Assembly: GCA_964627445.1 (NCBI GenBank)
Contig: CAZVJF010000001.1
Span: forward strand, 62,001 to 126,000
Source of the DNA: Luteibaculum sp964627445
GTDB taxonomy: Bacteria; Bacteroidota; Bacteroidia; Flavobacteriales_D; Luteibaculaceae
Direction of reading: 5' to 3'
Length of the DNA: 64,000 bases
Shown here: piece after piece, positions 37,628 to 46,594 of the stretch
How positions within the stretch are numbered: the stretch's first letter is position 1
How the letters are laid out: each line of letters opens with the position of its first letter
Notes under the pieces: generated by a model
What the model saw: the letters and a program-made list of their open reading frames with translations, nothing else
Told to the model about the DNA's origin: nothing
Database searches by the model: none
Position numbers and translations under genes: made by a program

Positions 37628-39883
37628 ATGCGAAATAAACTACTGTCTTTTTTCATCTTCAGCGTATTTCTTACCGCAAGCTACGGCCTTGCCGCGCAAT
37701 CCCAAATATTAGAGCAAGTGCAGCAAGCACAAAGCGTTGTGGAAAGCAAACCAGCGATCAGTCCTTTTAGCCATTTGTTAGAGGAAAGCAAAAGCCAAAC
37801 CACGCTAAATACGCAATATCTCACCTTAACGGCCAACAATCTGCGCGCTTTACAAAAACATGCAGAAACCAATTTTTGGCAATTGGAGATTCCCAGCACC
37901 GAGGATACCTTAAAGCTAAACCTCGTTCCTAGCCACCCCATCGGCACAGGTGCATTTGTTCGCACCCCCGATGGTACTACACAACCTATCGTTGGCCAAT
38001 TCTTTCATGGCATATTAGACGGAGATCCCCAATCTATAGTAAGCGTAAGCCTTTTTGAAAACGAAATACACGCTAGCATTATTTCCAGCCAAAAATCTTA
38101 CACCCTAGCGCCCTACAAAGGGCAGCAGATGTATGCGCTAACCGAAGACCAGGAGGCAAAACCCAGCATAGACAATTTCTGCTCGGCCAATACAGGCGAA
38201 ATACAACTCACTAAAGAGGACGTGGCACGTAGCAGCACAAAAACCTTAGACAACTGCGTAAATGTTTACTTTGAGCTAGACTATGATGTATTTCTGGAAA
38301 AACGCTCCGTAGAAGGTGCTACCAACTACCTCACGGCAGTGTTCAACGAAGTAAACGCCATCTTTGTAAACGAGGGAATAAAAACGCAGATTTCAGAAGT
38401 TTTTGTTTGGAACATACCCAGCCCTTACCTAGGAACCAGCTCTACGCTTACCTTAAACCAATTTCAGTTGCTCCGTCCTTTTTTTAATGGAGACATCGCG
38501 CACTTCGTAGATTTTAAAACGAGCAACGGAGGAATTGCTTACGTAGACGTGCTTTGTTCTGCACTACCGTACGCTTACAGTGGTGCTCAACCTACTTTTG
38601 AGTCCTTTCCAACCTACTCCTGGACTATAGAAGTGATTACCCACGAGATTGGGCATAATTTGGGATCTCCGCACACCCACGATTGCAGCTGGCCCGATGG
38701 TGCCATAGATAACTGTGTGCCTCCCAGCGGCAACTGCGATCCTGGAGAAACGCCTACCAATGGTGGTACCATTATGAGCTACTGCCACCTTACCGAGTTT
38801 GGCATTAACTTTAATAACGGCTTTGGCCCCTTACCTGGCGATTTAATTCGCAACAGAATTAGCAACGCTAGTTGTTTGCAGCCTTGCTACATAGGTTGTG
38901 CAGCGCCCAGTTCGCTCCTGGCACACAACATCACCGAAAACTCTTTTAACCTCAACTGGGCCGTTGCTTCCAATGCGCTGGAATACCGCGTAGAGTACCG
39001 GCCAAAAGGAACTACAGTTTGGCAACAAAAAATAGCTCCTACGGAAACGGTTCTGATTGATGGCCTGACCAACAACACCACCTACGAAGCCCGTGTGGTT
39101 AGTTTGTGCGATGAGCAAGAAAGTATTTTCTCGGAGACTGTTGAGGTACTTACGGGGTCTATGCCCACAGACTACTGCCAATCTAAAGGACGGAGTGCTC
39201 AAAACGAGTGGATAGCCAGTATTGCCATCCACGACTACAGCAACACATCGGGCGCCAATAATGGTTTTGGAGATTTTACCCAAAATGTGGTGTATCTGCC
39301 GCCCAATGAAGAAATCCCCTTCACCTTTACCCCGGGCTTTACCAGCGGACTCCTGGGCGAAAACACCTATCCCGAATATTGGCGCATGTGGATCGATTTA
39401 AACGCAGATGGCGATTTCACCGATGCGGGTGAACTCCTGTTAGATTCTGAAACTGCTACGGAAGAAATTTTTACGGGAACCTTTACCATACCAAGCTCCG
39501 CAACGAGCTCACAAACACGCATGCGTATCAGTATGAAGTACAACAACGCTCCAGATCCATGTGAGATCTTTAGCGAAGGAGAAGTAGAGGACTACCGCGT
39601 GCTTATTGAGAATGGCGCCATAAATAGCATCACCACCTTGCAGCAACAAGAGATTGATGTGTATCCTAACCCAGCTAAATCAATGGTTTATGTGAAAGCA
39701 CACAAAAGAATCAGCGAACTACGCCTGATCGATGCTTTAGGCAAAACACTTACGAAAACTACTCCAGGTGGAGACATACAAGGAAGCTTGTCTATACAAG
39801 ACATTCCCAATGGCGCCTATTTCATAGAAGTAATCTACACCGATACCAGCCAGCGGTTGGCCCGTATTGTTATAGAACGATAG
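37628..39883 (+). CDS. Secreted zinc metalloprotease (metzincin) with FN3, GEVED and T9SS domains
   Basis: A 751-residue secreted protease. Signal peptide to about residue 22; pro-region to about 200; metzincin catalytic domain 205-420 with intact H339-E340-IG-H343-NLGSP-H349 zinc site and Met-turn TIMSY (M383), the reprolysin-like arrangement; fibronectin type III 425-510; a GEVED-type beta-domain 515-660 ending GEVEDYRV with the calcium-like DLNADGDFTDAGE; and a T9SS type A sorting domain 676-751 (IDVYPNPAKSMVYVK). Expected on the cell surface or released, degrading proteins or peptides for food or interaction. Monocistronic; convergent with the FN3 lipoprotein. Confidence 0.93.
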   Translation: MRNKLLSFFIFSVFLTASYGLAAQSQILEQVQQAQSVVESKPAISPFSHLLEESKSQTTLNTQYLTLTANNLRALQKHAETNFWQLEIPSTEDTLKLNLVPSHPIGTGAFVRTPDGTTQPIVGQFFHGILDGDPQSIVSVSLFENEIHASIISSQKSYTLAPYKGQQMYALTEDQEAKPSIDNFCSANTGEIQLTKEDVARSSTKTLDNCVNVYFELDYDVFLEKRSVEGATNYLTAVFNEVNAIFVNEGIKTQISEVFVWNIPSPYLGTSSTLTLNQFQLLRPFFNGDIAHFVDFKTSNGGIAYVDVLCSALPYAYSGAQPTFESFPTYSWTIEVITHEIGHNLGSPHTHDCSWPDGAIDNCVPPSGNCDPGETPTNGGTIMSYCHLTEFGINFNNGFGPLPGDLIRNRISNASCLQPCYIGCAAPSSLLAHNITENSFNLNWAVASNALEYRVEYRPKGTTVWQQKIAPTETVLIDGLTNNTTYEARVVSLCDEQESIFSETVEVLTGSMPTDYCQSKGRSAQNEWIASIAIHDYSNTSGANNGFGDFTQNVVYLPPNEEIPFTFTPGFTSGLLGENTYPEYWRMWIDLNADGDFTDAGELLLDSETATEEIFTGTFTIPSSATSSQTRMRISMKYNNAPDPCEIFSEGEVEDYRVLIENGAINSITTLQQQEIDVYPNPAKSMVYVKAHKRISELRLIDALGKTLTKTTPGGDIQGSLSIQDIPNGAYFIEVIYTDTSQRLARIVIER

Positions 39884-39886
39884 GGT

Positions 39887-40291
39887 TTAGTTGGAAAAGG
39901 TAGCAGCACGTAGCGCACCTTGTTGCGCTACGCCTGTAGTATCCAAACCATCGGTGCGAAAATTAAACGGCACCTCGGTTGCTTCAAAGAAGTCGTCTCG
40001 GGAAGAGACTACCCCGCTATAAATAGTTGCCGGATCTAGGTTGGTGAAATTATATTCCCGTACACGCAGGTTAGAACCACCTTGCACGCGTTCACCTTCT
40101 AAGAACACATCGTAGTAAACGCTGTCGTTTTCCATATCGGTGGCAGCGGTCCAGGTTATAAAAACAGACGTTTCTGTGGTGCTTTCAATGGTAATTTCAA
40201 CCGGAGAAGGAGCGGTATTTTTAAAGGTTGGAAGATCCTCTTCGCATGCCATTAAAACCGCCAAACAAGCTACAAGTAATAGTTTTCGCAT
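39887..40291 (-). CDS. Fibronectin type III lipoprotein
   Basis: A 134-residue lipoprotein (lipobox LMAC, Cys16) carrying one FN3 domain: PSPVEITIESTTETSVFITWTAATD opens it and YNFTNLDPATIYSGVVSSRD closes it. The rest is a short tail. A small binding or surface module; partner unknown. It ends 3 bases from the secreted metalloprotease, but on the other strand. Confidence 0.82.
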   Translation of the reverse strand: MRKLLLVACLAVLMACEEDLPTFKNTAPSPVEITIESTTETSVFITWTAATDMENDSVYYDVFLEGERVQGGSNLRVREYNFTNLDPATIYSGVVSSRDDFFEATEVPFNFRTDGLDTTGVAQQGALRAATFSN

Positions 40292-40347
40292 GGGCTAAAA
40301 TTACATTTTTCTGTTTTTAAACCACACGGTAAGCGCGGCGCTTGCTT

Positions 40348-42588
40348 TTATGCACTAACAGTTACCCCATCCAAAATGGCATTCAGGGTGGCGCTTGGCC
40401 TCATCTTATCATTTACAATCTCTCGGTTGGGATTGTAATACCCTTGTATATCCACGGCTACATCTTGGGCTCCGTTTAATTCAGCTACAATATTGGTTTC
40501 GTTATTCGCTAAGGACTCAGCTAGCGGCTTAAAGGTAGTCGCCAAGTGCTCATCTTGCGTTTGCTCGCTAAGTGCTTGCGCCCAGTACAGTGCCAAGTAA
40601 AAATGACTACCTCGGTTGTCTAGCTCGTTCACTTTTCTAGATGGCGACTTTCCGCTGTCCAACAATCTACCGGTTGCTTCGTCCAAAGTCTCGGCTAGCA
40701 CTGTGGCTTTTGGGTTGTTATTATGCTCGGCTATATGCTCTAGGGATACGGCCAAAGCCAAAAACTCGCCCAAAGAATCCCAACGCAAGTGGTTCTCCTG
40801 AACAAACTGCTGCACGTGCTTAGGAGCCGATCCTCCTGCACCCGTTTCGAACAAGCCCCCACCGTTGATAAGCGGAACAATGGACAACATTTTGGCCGAA
40901 GTACCCAACTCTAAAATGGGGAATAGGTCGGTAAGGTAATCGCGCAGCACATTCCCCGTAACAGAAATGGTATCCTCTCCTGCTTTAACGCGCTCTAAGG
41001 TATAGCGCATGGCTTTTTCAGGTGCCATGATATGAATTTCTAATTCAGCAGTATCGTGGTCTTTTAGGTACTGATTTACTTTATGGATAAGCTGTGCATC
41101 GTGCGCACGATTTTCATCCAACCAAAAAACCGCAGGATTGCCGGTAGCCTTCGCTCTTTTTACCGCCAATTTCACCCAATCTTGTATAGGCTCATCCTTT
41201 ACTTGGCACATACGCCAAACATCGCCTTTGGCTACCTCATGCTCCATAAGGGTGTTGCCATCGGCATCTTGCACCTGTACGGTGCCGTTGGCAGGAATTT
41301 CGAAGGTTTTATCGTGCGAGCCGTATTCTTCCGCTTTTTGAGCCATAAGCCCCACGTTAGATACACTACCCATGGTTGCCGGATCGAAAGCACCATGTTC
41401 CTTACAAAACTGAATGGTTTCTCTGTAAATGCCTGCGTAAGAGCGGTCGGGTATAATGGCTAAGGCATCTTGTGGATTGCCTTCTTTGTTCCACATCTGT
41501 CCTGAAGTACGAATCATTGCCGGCATGGATGCATCAATGATTACGTCAGAAGGTACATGCAAGTTGGTGATTCCGTTATCGGAATTTACCATGGCAATAT
41601 CGGGCCCTTCCTCCAAGGCGCGATCCATAGCAGCTTTTATAGCATCTCTTTTTTCGGCTGGAAGGCTCTCTAACTTAGCGTATAAATCGCCCAGTCCGTT
41701 GTTTGGATCTACACCTAGCTCCTCGAAGGTATCTGCAAATTGGGTAAACACCTCCTCAAAGTAGGTACTCACCGCGTGACCAAATAAAATAGGATCGGAC
41801 ACCTTCATCATGGTAGCCTTAAGGTGTACCGAATACAGTACGCCTTTGGCCTTAGCTTCTGCTTTCGCAGCATGTAAAAACTCGCGTAGTGCTTTTTTGC
41901 TCATGCTGGCGCCATCAATCACCTCACCTGCTTCTAGCTGGACTTCGGGTTTAAGCACTTCCGAACTTCCATCTTCTTTCTTTAAGAGGATGGATACCGA
42001 TCCTGCTGACCCCGTAGTTAGCGACTTTTCTGTACCGTAGAAATCGCTTCCTTGCATACTGGCCACATCACTTTTAGAATCAGAGGACCATTTCCCCATG
42101 CGGTGTGGATGCTTCTTCGCAAATGCTTTTACTGCTTTGGGTGCCCTCCGGTCGCTATTTCCTTCGCGCAACACCGGATTCACCGCAGAACCCTTAACCC
42201 TATCGTATTTTTTTTGAATTTCCTCTTCGTTCTTGCTCTCAGGATCGAAAGGATAGTCGGGTATGTTATACCCCTGTTGTTGCAACTCCTTAATGCAGGC
42301 CAACAGCTGAGGTATGGAAGCCGAAATATTGGGCAACTTAATAATGTTAGCCTCGGGTGTTTTCACCATATCTCCCAGCATAGCTAATGTGTTGGGTACT
42401 TGCTGCTCGGGTTTTAAATACTCTGGAAACTGAGCCAATACCCGGGCCGCCAACGAAATATCTGGTGTATCTACCGCAATGCCTGCAGAGGCTACAAATG
42501 TTTTAATGATGGGTAGTAAAGAGTGTGTTGCCAAAAATGGCGCTTCATCGGTTATGGTGTATTGAATGGTACCAGCGTTCGCGTTCAT
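40348..42588 (-). CDS. icd: Monomeric NADP-dependent isocitrate dehydrogenase
   Basis: A 746-residue enzyme of the monomeric (IDH-II) type, which oxidises isocitrate to 2-oxoglutarate plus CO2 with NADP in the TCA cycle. It starts MNANAGTIQYTITDEAPFLATHSLLPI; the substrate-binding block is LPNISASIPQL ... REGNSDRRAPKAVKAFAKKHPH, with DNGITNLHVPSDVIIDASMPAMIR and MYTLERVKAGEDTISVTGNVLRDYLTD further on. Length is normal. The ATG at 42588 is chosen; the frame continues upstream to 42786 without homology. Together with the aconitases at 57453-62680 the window has two steps of the cycle. Confidence 0.95.
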   Translation of the reverse strand: MNANAGTIQYTITDEAPFLATHSLLPIIKTFVASAGIAVDTPDISLAARVLAQFPEYLKPEQQVPNTLAMLGDMVKTPEANIIKLPNISASIPQLLACIKELQQQGYNIPDYPFDPESKNEEEIQKKYDRVKGSAVNPVLREGNSDRRAPKAVKAFAKKHPHRMGKWSSDSKSDVASMQGSDFYGTEKSLTTGSAGSVSILLKKEDGSSEVLKPEVQLEAGEVIDGASMSKKALREFLHAAKAEAKAKGVLYSVHLKATMMKVSDPILFGHAVSTYFEEVFTQFADTFEELGVDPNNGLGDLYAKLESLPAEKRDAIKAAMDRALEEGPDIAMVNSDNGITNLHVPSDVIIDASMPAMIRTSGQMWNKEGNPQDALAIIPDRSYAGIYRETIQFCKEHGAFDPATMGSVSNVGLMAQKAEEYGSHDKTFEIPANGTVQVQDADGNTLMEHEVAKGDVWRMCQVKDEPIQDWVKLAVKRAKATGNPAVFWLDENRAHDAQLIHKVNQYLKDHDTAELEIHIMAPEKAMRYTLERVKAGEDTISVTGNVLRDYLTDLFPILELGTSAKMLSIVPLINGGGLFETGAGGSAPKHVQQFVQENHLRWDSLGEFLALAVSLEHIAEHNNNPKATVLAETLDEATGRLLDSGKSPSRKVNELDNRGSHFYLALYWAQALSEQTQDEHLATTFKPLAESLANNETNIVAELNGAQDVAVDIQGYYNPNREIVNDKMRPSATLNAILDGVTVSA

Positions 42589-42636
42589 GCAAGTCGTTTG
42601 ATGGGTTAGGAAATATTCCTCGGTGAAAAGGAGGAA

Positions 42637-42644
42637 CAAAAATA
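42637..42644 (-). promoter_or_regulatory. Promoter -7 box TATTTTTG of the isocitrate dehydrogenase gene
   Basis: Exact TAnnTTTG on the minus strand, 48 bases upstream of the start; the leader would be about 45 bases. No TTG at -33. Confidence 0.45.
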
Positions 42645-42720
42645 CAGTTTTGTAGCGAACTGAACGGAAGTTAGTACATCCCATCAGTTCTCGAAATGGA
42701 CGCTTTGTCAGCCGTTGCAG

Positions 42721-42832
42721 TTTGGCAAACGACAGTTCTTCAGCGCTTGGCAGCCCAATGCGAAAATCTGGCAAATGCGTTAACAAGCGTTTACAAAAAT
42801 TCTGTCATAATTTCACTCATATCTATTTGGCA
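42721..42832 (+). repeat. Four (C/T)TGGCA copies upstream of hsp20
   Basis: TTTGGCA (42721), CTTGGCA (42746), TCTGGCA (42777) and TTTGGCA (42826), all in the same direction, within 112 bases and 44-150 bases before the Hsp20 start. Three continue with AA or AAT. The remainder of 42589-42875 shows nothing else recognisable. Confidence 0.45.
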
Positions 42833-42875
42833 ATGAGATTGTTACACCCTAAACGAACCTAAAAAAATTAGAACT

Positions 42876-43313
42876 ATGACTATTGTAAGAAGAACCAACA
42901 ACCGCTTATTTCCAAACGTACTAGACAACTGGTTTAACCACGAGTGGCCTGCCGTATCTGGAATAAACGATGGAGCTACCTCCGTGCCCGCTGTCAATAT
43001 TAAAGAAACCGAAAACAGCTTTGCCTTGGAGTTGGCTGCACCGGGTTTTGACAAAAACGACTTAAAGGTAGATGTGGAAGAAAACGTTCTCACCTTGTCG
43101 GCCGAAACAAAAACCGAGAAAACGGAAAATACTTCCGAAAACTACACCCGCAGAGAGTTTAACTACAGCTCTTTTAAACGCAGCTTTACACTACCCGAAA
43201 CGGTAGATATGGACAACATTGACGCCTCTTTTAATAACGGTGTATTGCATGTTTCTCTGCCCAAAAAAGCAGCGGAAAATCAGAAAAAGTTAAAGCAAAT
43301 AACCATTAAATAA
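42876..43313 (+). CDS. Small heat-shock protein Hsp20
   Basis: A 145-residue alpha-crystallin chaperone that holds unfolding proteins as large oligomers in the cytoplasm. The core domain runs from about VPAVNIKETENSFALELAAPGF (39-60) to the conserved NNGVLHVSLPK near 123-133; a short charged tail (AAENQKKLKQITIK) has the usual I-x-I-like end. The leader is A-rich (CCTAAAAAAATTAGAACT). Followed 7 bases later by a small basic ORF that is probably co-transcribed. Confidence 0.95.
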   Translation: MTIVRRTNNRLFPNVLDNWFNHEWPAVSGINDGATSVPAVNIKETENSFALELAAPGFDKNDLKVDVEENVLTLSAETKTEKTENTSENYTRREFNYSSFKRSFTLPETVDMDNIDASFNNGVLHVSLPKKAAENQKKLKQITIK

Positions 43314-43320
43314 AAGCGCT

Positions 43321-43491
43321 ATGTACCCCGTAATGCATTACAGAACGTACCGCGCGGTGGTAACGCGCTACTACCACCCCAGCGAAATCCATTATGGGAC
43401 CCATCCTAGACAACCATGGTGGAAACGCTGGATGGCCAACATTAAGAAATGGTTCAGCAAACCTACCCAGCGCAGCATAAAAATACGGTAG
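43321..43491 (+). CDS. Small basic aromatic protein downstream of hsp20
   Basis: A 56-residue open frame starting 7 bases after the Hsp20 stop: MYPVMHYRTYRAVVTRYYHP at the start, a central QPWWKRWMAN and a strongly basic end. Rich in Tyr, Trp, Arg and Lys, with no acidic cluster. A terminator follows directly at 43500, which fits a genuine last gene of the hsp20 operon. It resembles no family I know; it could be a DNA- or membrane-binding small protein. Confidence 0.55.
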   Translation: MYPVMHYRTYRAVVTRYYHPSEIHYGTHPRQPWWKRWMANIKKWFSKPTQRSIKIR

Positions 43492-43499
43492 GAATCAAT

Positions 43500-43537
43500 A
43501 AACCCGCAGCTTTAAACCCGTTGCGGGTTTGTTTTTT
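43500..43537 (+). terminator. Terminator of the hsp20 operon
   Basis: AAACCCGCA (43500-43508) against TGCGGGTTT (43522-43530), nine perfect pairs, followed by GTTTTTTC. A shorter competing hairpin AAACCCG-TTG-CGGGTTT (43514-43530) shares the right arm. Confidence 0.8.
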
Positions 43538-43540
43538 CTA

Positions 43541-44635
43541 TCAGTTGCGTATTAGGATGTTTTTAGCCGAAAGTTGCTGCCGATAATCCTTGAGCTCCTT
43601 AGGCTCCTCGTGTTCAAAACCCCGTTCCTTTTCTGAAGGAATTTCCAGCTCCCATTCATAGCTATACGACTTCCACCAATACTTTGCGCTATACGCAAAA
43701 TCATCCTTAACTTGGGTAACTGTTAAGTTGCGCTTTTTTCGGTACAGGTAAAAATGCAGGTAGGCCGTAGAAACCACGTTTTGTCCGTTGCGCATTTCAG
43801 GAACAAACATGGTAGGAGCTTCCAGCAGTTGTTGGGTAAACGTTTTTACAAACTTGCGTTTGCGCAGATTGTCAAATGCTACCTCCACTCCAGCCAAGCT
43901 GCCATCTTCCGCTATGGTACATGCTAAGGTAAGCAAGCCATCAGCTAGGGCCACTTTGTCGTGCATCTTCGCTATCACAGAATCGGGATTAAACAACTTA
44001 TTTGTAGTAGCATAAAATTCTTGGGTTCCACCGATAAACTGAGCGGGTCGGTTTAGGGTATCGGTCCAATTTTGGAGATAGGTAAGTACTCCAAGATCAT
44101 GATTATACTTCTGGTACAAATTGCCCTCGTAATCGAAATACTCCCATATTCCAACGGGTTTGCCGTTATCATAAAACGCTTTTACCCGGATCTTCCTATT
44201 AATTTTTCCTGGCTTTAAACCGATACCCTGATCTGTTTCCACCTCGTACAACATGTAGTAATCGGGGTCTGGGTAATAGTAGGTCCACAGTCCGGTCTTT
44301 TTTCCATAAAAGTAATTACCACGGGCATTGAGCTGATTTTTTTGGGGAAAGTAATATTCCCATAGGCCGTCTTTTTTGTTTCTATCGTAATGCCCTACAG
44401 CGGAAAGGAAATTAGTACCATACTGGGTCTCGCGCATAAGGTTTAGCTCTAGGAAATACCCTTCTTTGAAAGTAGTATCCTCTGCTAACACTTGGTACTC
44501 TCTGTAAACACCGGTATACTCCTCTGTGACCACCTGCTTTTCTTGTGCCCAGGCTCCAAGAGGAGCCCAAAATATCGCAGCTGTGCTTACCCATACTATA
44601 ACCCGTGCAACGGTAATAGAATTCCCTAAAATCAT
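43541..44635 (-). CDS. Exported MORN-like repeat protein with TonB-like C-terminal domain
   Basis: A 364-residue protein with a signal peptide (to LGAWAQ). The middle has MORN-variant repeats (GHYDRNKKDGLWEYYFP, GNYFYGKKTGLWTYYYPD, KAFYDNGKPVGIWEYFDYEGN), which in Bacteroidetes often sit next to a TonB-C-like domain; TLACTIAEDGSLAGVEV and YLHFYLYRKKR fit this. Predicted periplasmic or outer-membrane associated; function unknown. The ATG at 44635 is preferred to the TTG at 44650. Promoter -7 at 44667-44674. Confidence 0.8.
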   Translation of the reverse strand: MILGNSITVARVIVWVSTAAIFWAPLGAWAQEKQVVTEEYTGVYREYQVLAEDTTFKEGYFLELNLMRETQYGTNFLSAVGHYDRNKKDGLWEYYFPQKNQLNARGNYFYGKKTGLWTYYYPDPDYYMLYEVETDQGIGLKPGKINRKIRVKAFYDNGKPVGIWEYFDYEGNLYQKYNHDLGVLTYLQNWTDTLNRPAQFIGGTQEFYATTNKLFNPDSVIAKMHDKVALADGLLTLACTIAEDGSLAGVEVAFDNLRKRKFVKTFTQQLLEAPTMFVPEMRNGQNVVSTAYLHFYLYRKKRNLTVTQVKDDFAYSAKYWWKSYSYEWELEIPSEKERGFEHEEPKELKDYRQQLSAKNILIRN

Positions 44636-44666
44636 AAAAACAATAACCAATAAAAAAGTACTACAA

Positions 44667-44674
44667 CAAATGTA
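44667..44674 (-). promoter_or_regulatory. Promoter -7 box TACATTTG of the MORN-like gene
   Basis: Exact TAnnTTTG on the minus strand, 31 bases upstream of the start at 44635, inside the 53-base gap to the ABC transporter gene. No clear -33 element. Confidence 0.45.
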
Positions 44675-44688
44675 AAAATCTAAACTTT

Positions 44689-46512
44689 TTATTGATATCC
44701 GGAAGCTTGAAGGTTAAAAAGTTCGGCATACAACCTAGGTGTAGCCATAAGCTCCTCATGCGTGCCCAGCTCCAATACTTTGCCGTCTTTTAAGACCAAA
44801 ATACGATCGGCTATGCGCACCGTAGAAAAGCGGTGAGAAATGATGATGGCCGATTTGCCTTTAGTGAGATTAATAAACCGATCGAAAGTTTCGCTTTCTG
44901 CACGGGCATCTAAAGCCGAGGTAGGCTCATCCAACACCAGCACCTCGGCATCTTTCATATAAGCCCGTGCCATTGCTACCTTTTGCCACTGCCCGCCCGA
45001 GAGGTTGGTACCACGTTTAAAGCGCCTACCCAGCTGCTGGTTCCACCCATCGGGCATAGAAGCTACTACCTGGTTGGCTAAGCTTTTGTGGCCTGCGGCC
45101 TCCAATCGTTCCTCATCGGCAATGGCCTCAATAGCACCCACGGCAATATTTTCGCGCATGGTGAGCTCAAACTTCACAAAGTCTTGAAAAATCACGCCAA
45201 AAAAGGCCTGGTACGCATCGCGATCGAATTCTTGTATGGGCGTTCCATCCAAATAAATACAGCCTTCCGTGGGTTGGTAAAAATTGAGCAGGAGTTTGAT
45301 TAAGGTGGTTTTTCCTGCGCCATTTTCTCCTACAAAAGCCAATTTTTCTCCAGCACGAAATTCAAAGTTGATGCCGCGTACCACCCAGTTTTCGCTACCG
45401 GGGTATTTAAAGCCTACATTCTCAAAGGTAAAGCCACGCTTTACGGTTTCTGGCATGGGTTTTCCTTGCGTATCGCTCCGCCCAATTTTTATATCCAGAA
45501 AATCGAAATAATCTTGCAAGTACAGGGCACTATTGGTAATGGACGTAAACCGCACAAACAAGCCTTGAATGCGGCCACGCAAGCGATTGAAAGAACCCGA
45601 GAGAAAGGTTAAATCCCCCAAGGTAAACACTCCGGCTATGGTTTCCAGCACAATAAAAACATAGGCGCCATAGTAGGCTAAGCTGCTCACCACGTTAAAG
45701 CCGCTGCCCCAAAGCGCTCTACTTTTCGACAAAGCTTTGCTTTGCAAGTAGTATTGTTGGGAAAGTTTTTGGAAGCGCTGTGCTAAATATCCAGCCAAGC
45801 CAAACAGCTTTACTTCTTTGGCGGTAACATCGCTAGCTCCAGCATAACGCAGATAATCGAGCTCTCTGCGCTCTTGTGTCCAACTGCGGGCTAAGGAATA
45901 GCTGGTTCCACTAAATTTAATTTCATTCCACAAGGTGGGCACTACCGATACCAGCAACATCAGAATAAGCAAGGGCTCGTAGACCACAATTCCTACCATT
46001 AGCGATAGGATAACAATAAGGTCTTGCACCTGGGTAAGGATGTTGGACATGAGCCCTACCCTGCCCGTAGTTTGCTGGCGCGCGCGTTCTAACTTGTCGT
46101 AAAAATCCGCATCCTCGAGCTGGCTTAGGTTAAGGTCGGCTGTTTTCTTAATGATTTTCACGGAAGACTGAATGGAATACTGATCACCCAGCAAGCCATC
46201 GGTGTAGGATGTAGCCCGGGTAACAATATCCGAGCTCACCGCAAAAGCAAACTCCAAACCTATGTACCACCACAACGGGGTAGTATCGCCCTCTGGGTTT
46301 TGGATGAGCAGCACCACGGCATCAATAATTAATTTACCAACCCACAACATGGCGAGCGGCAGCAGGGCGGCCACCAACCTACACGCTGCGTTGGTGATAA
46401 ACAACACCGGACTTACCGAAAATATCTCTGCAAAAAATCGGGGTACGGCCGTAAGTGCCGCTACACTTTCTTTAAAACTAAATTTCTCGGGTTGGAAGCC
46501 TTGTTTTGCCAT
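44689..46512 (-). CDS. ABC transporter, fused permease and ATPase (exporter type)
   Basis: A 607-residue half-transporter: six membrane helices (about 30-330; LFITNAACRLVAALLPLAMLWVGKLI) followed by an ATPase (KRGFTFENVGFKYPG; Walker A VGENGAGKTTLIK; signature LSGGQWQKVAMARA; Walker B VLVLDEPTSALDA; switch H in IIISHRF). The FDRDAYQAFFGVIFQDF Q-loop and lack of substrate marker leave cargo open: lipid, peptide or drug. The signature LSGGQWQK deviates from the LSGGQQQR consensus at one place (W), not rare. The ATG at 46512 is preferred to the longer frame from 46782, which overlaps the divergent pirin gene. Confidence 0.9.
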   Translation of the reverse strand: MAKQGFQPEKFSFKESVAALTAVPRFFAEIFSVSPVLFITNAACRLVAALLPLAMLWVGKLIIDAVVLLIQNPEGDTTPLWWYIGLEFAFAVSSDIVTRATSYTDGLLGDQYSIQSSVKIIKKTADLNLSQLEDADFYDKLERARQQTTGRVGLMSNILTQVQDLIVILSLMVGIVVYEPLLILMLLVSVVPTLWNEIKFSGTSYSLARSWTQERRELDYLRYAGASDVTAKEVKLFGLAGYLAQRFQKLSQQYYLQSKALSKSRALWGSGFNVVSSLAYYGAYVFIVLETIAGVFTLGDLTFLSGSFNRLRGRIQGLFVRFTSITNSALYLQDYFDFLDIKIGRSDTQGKPMPETVKRGFTFENVGFKYPGSENWVVRGINFEFRAGEKLAFVGENGAGKTTLIKLLLNFYQPTEGCIYLDGTPIQEFDRDAYQAFFGVIFQDFVKFELTMRENIAVGAIEAIADEERLEAAGHKSLANQVVASMPDGWNQQLGRRFKRGTNLSGGQWQKVAMARAYMKDAEVLVLDEPTSALDARAESETFDRFINLTKGKSAIIISHRFSTVRIADRILVLKDGKVLELGTHEELMATPRLYAELFNLQASGYQ

Positions 46513-46594
46513 GAATTTTGTCTGAACAGGCAAAGTATGCTTTTGTGTGCATAGCTCCCATCCATCCAGCCGATATTTTTTGCATCTTACCCCT

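Noticed and set aside
42826..42843. Sigma-54-like -24/-12 site before hsp20 (TTGGCA-N6-TTGTT)
   Set aside because: The essential GC of the -12 element is GT here, and the nearby TTGGCA copies have wrong spacing. I keep only the repeat observation.
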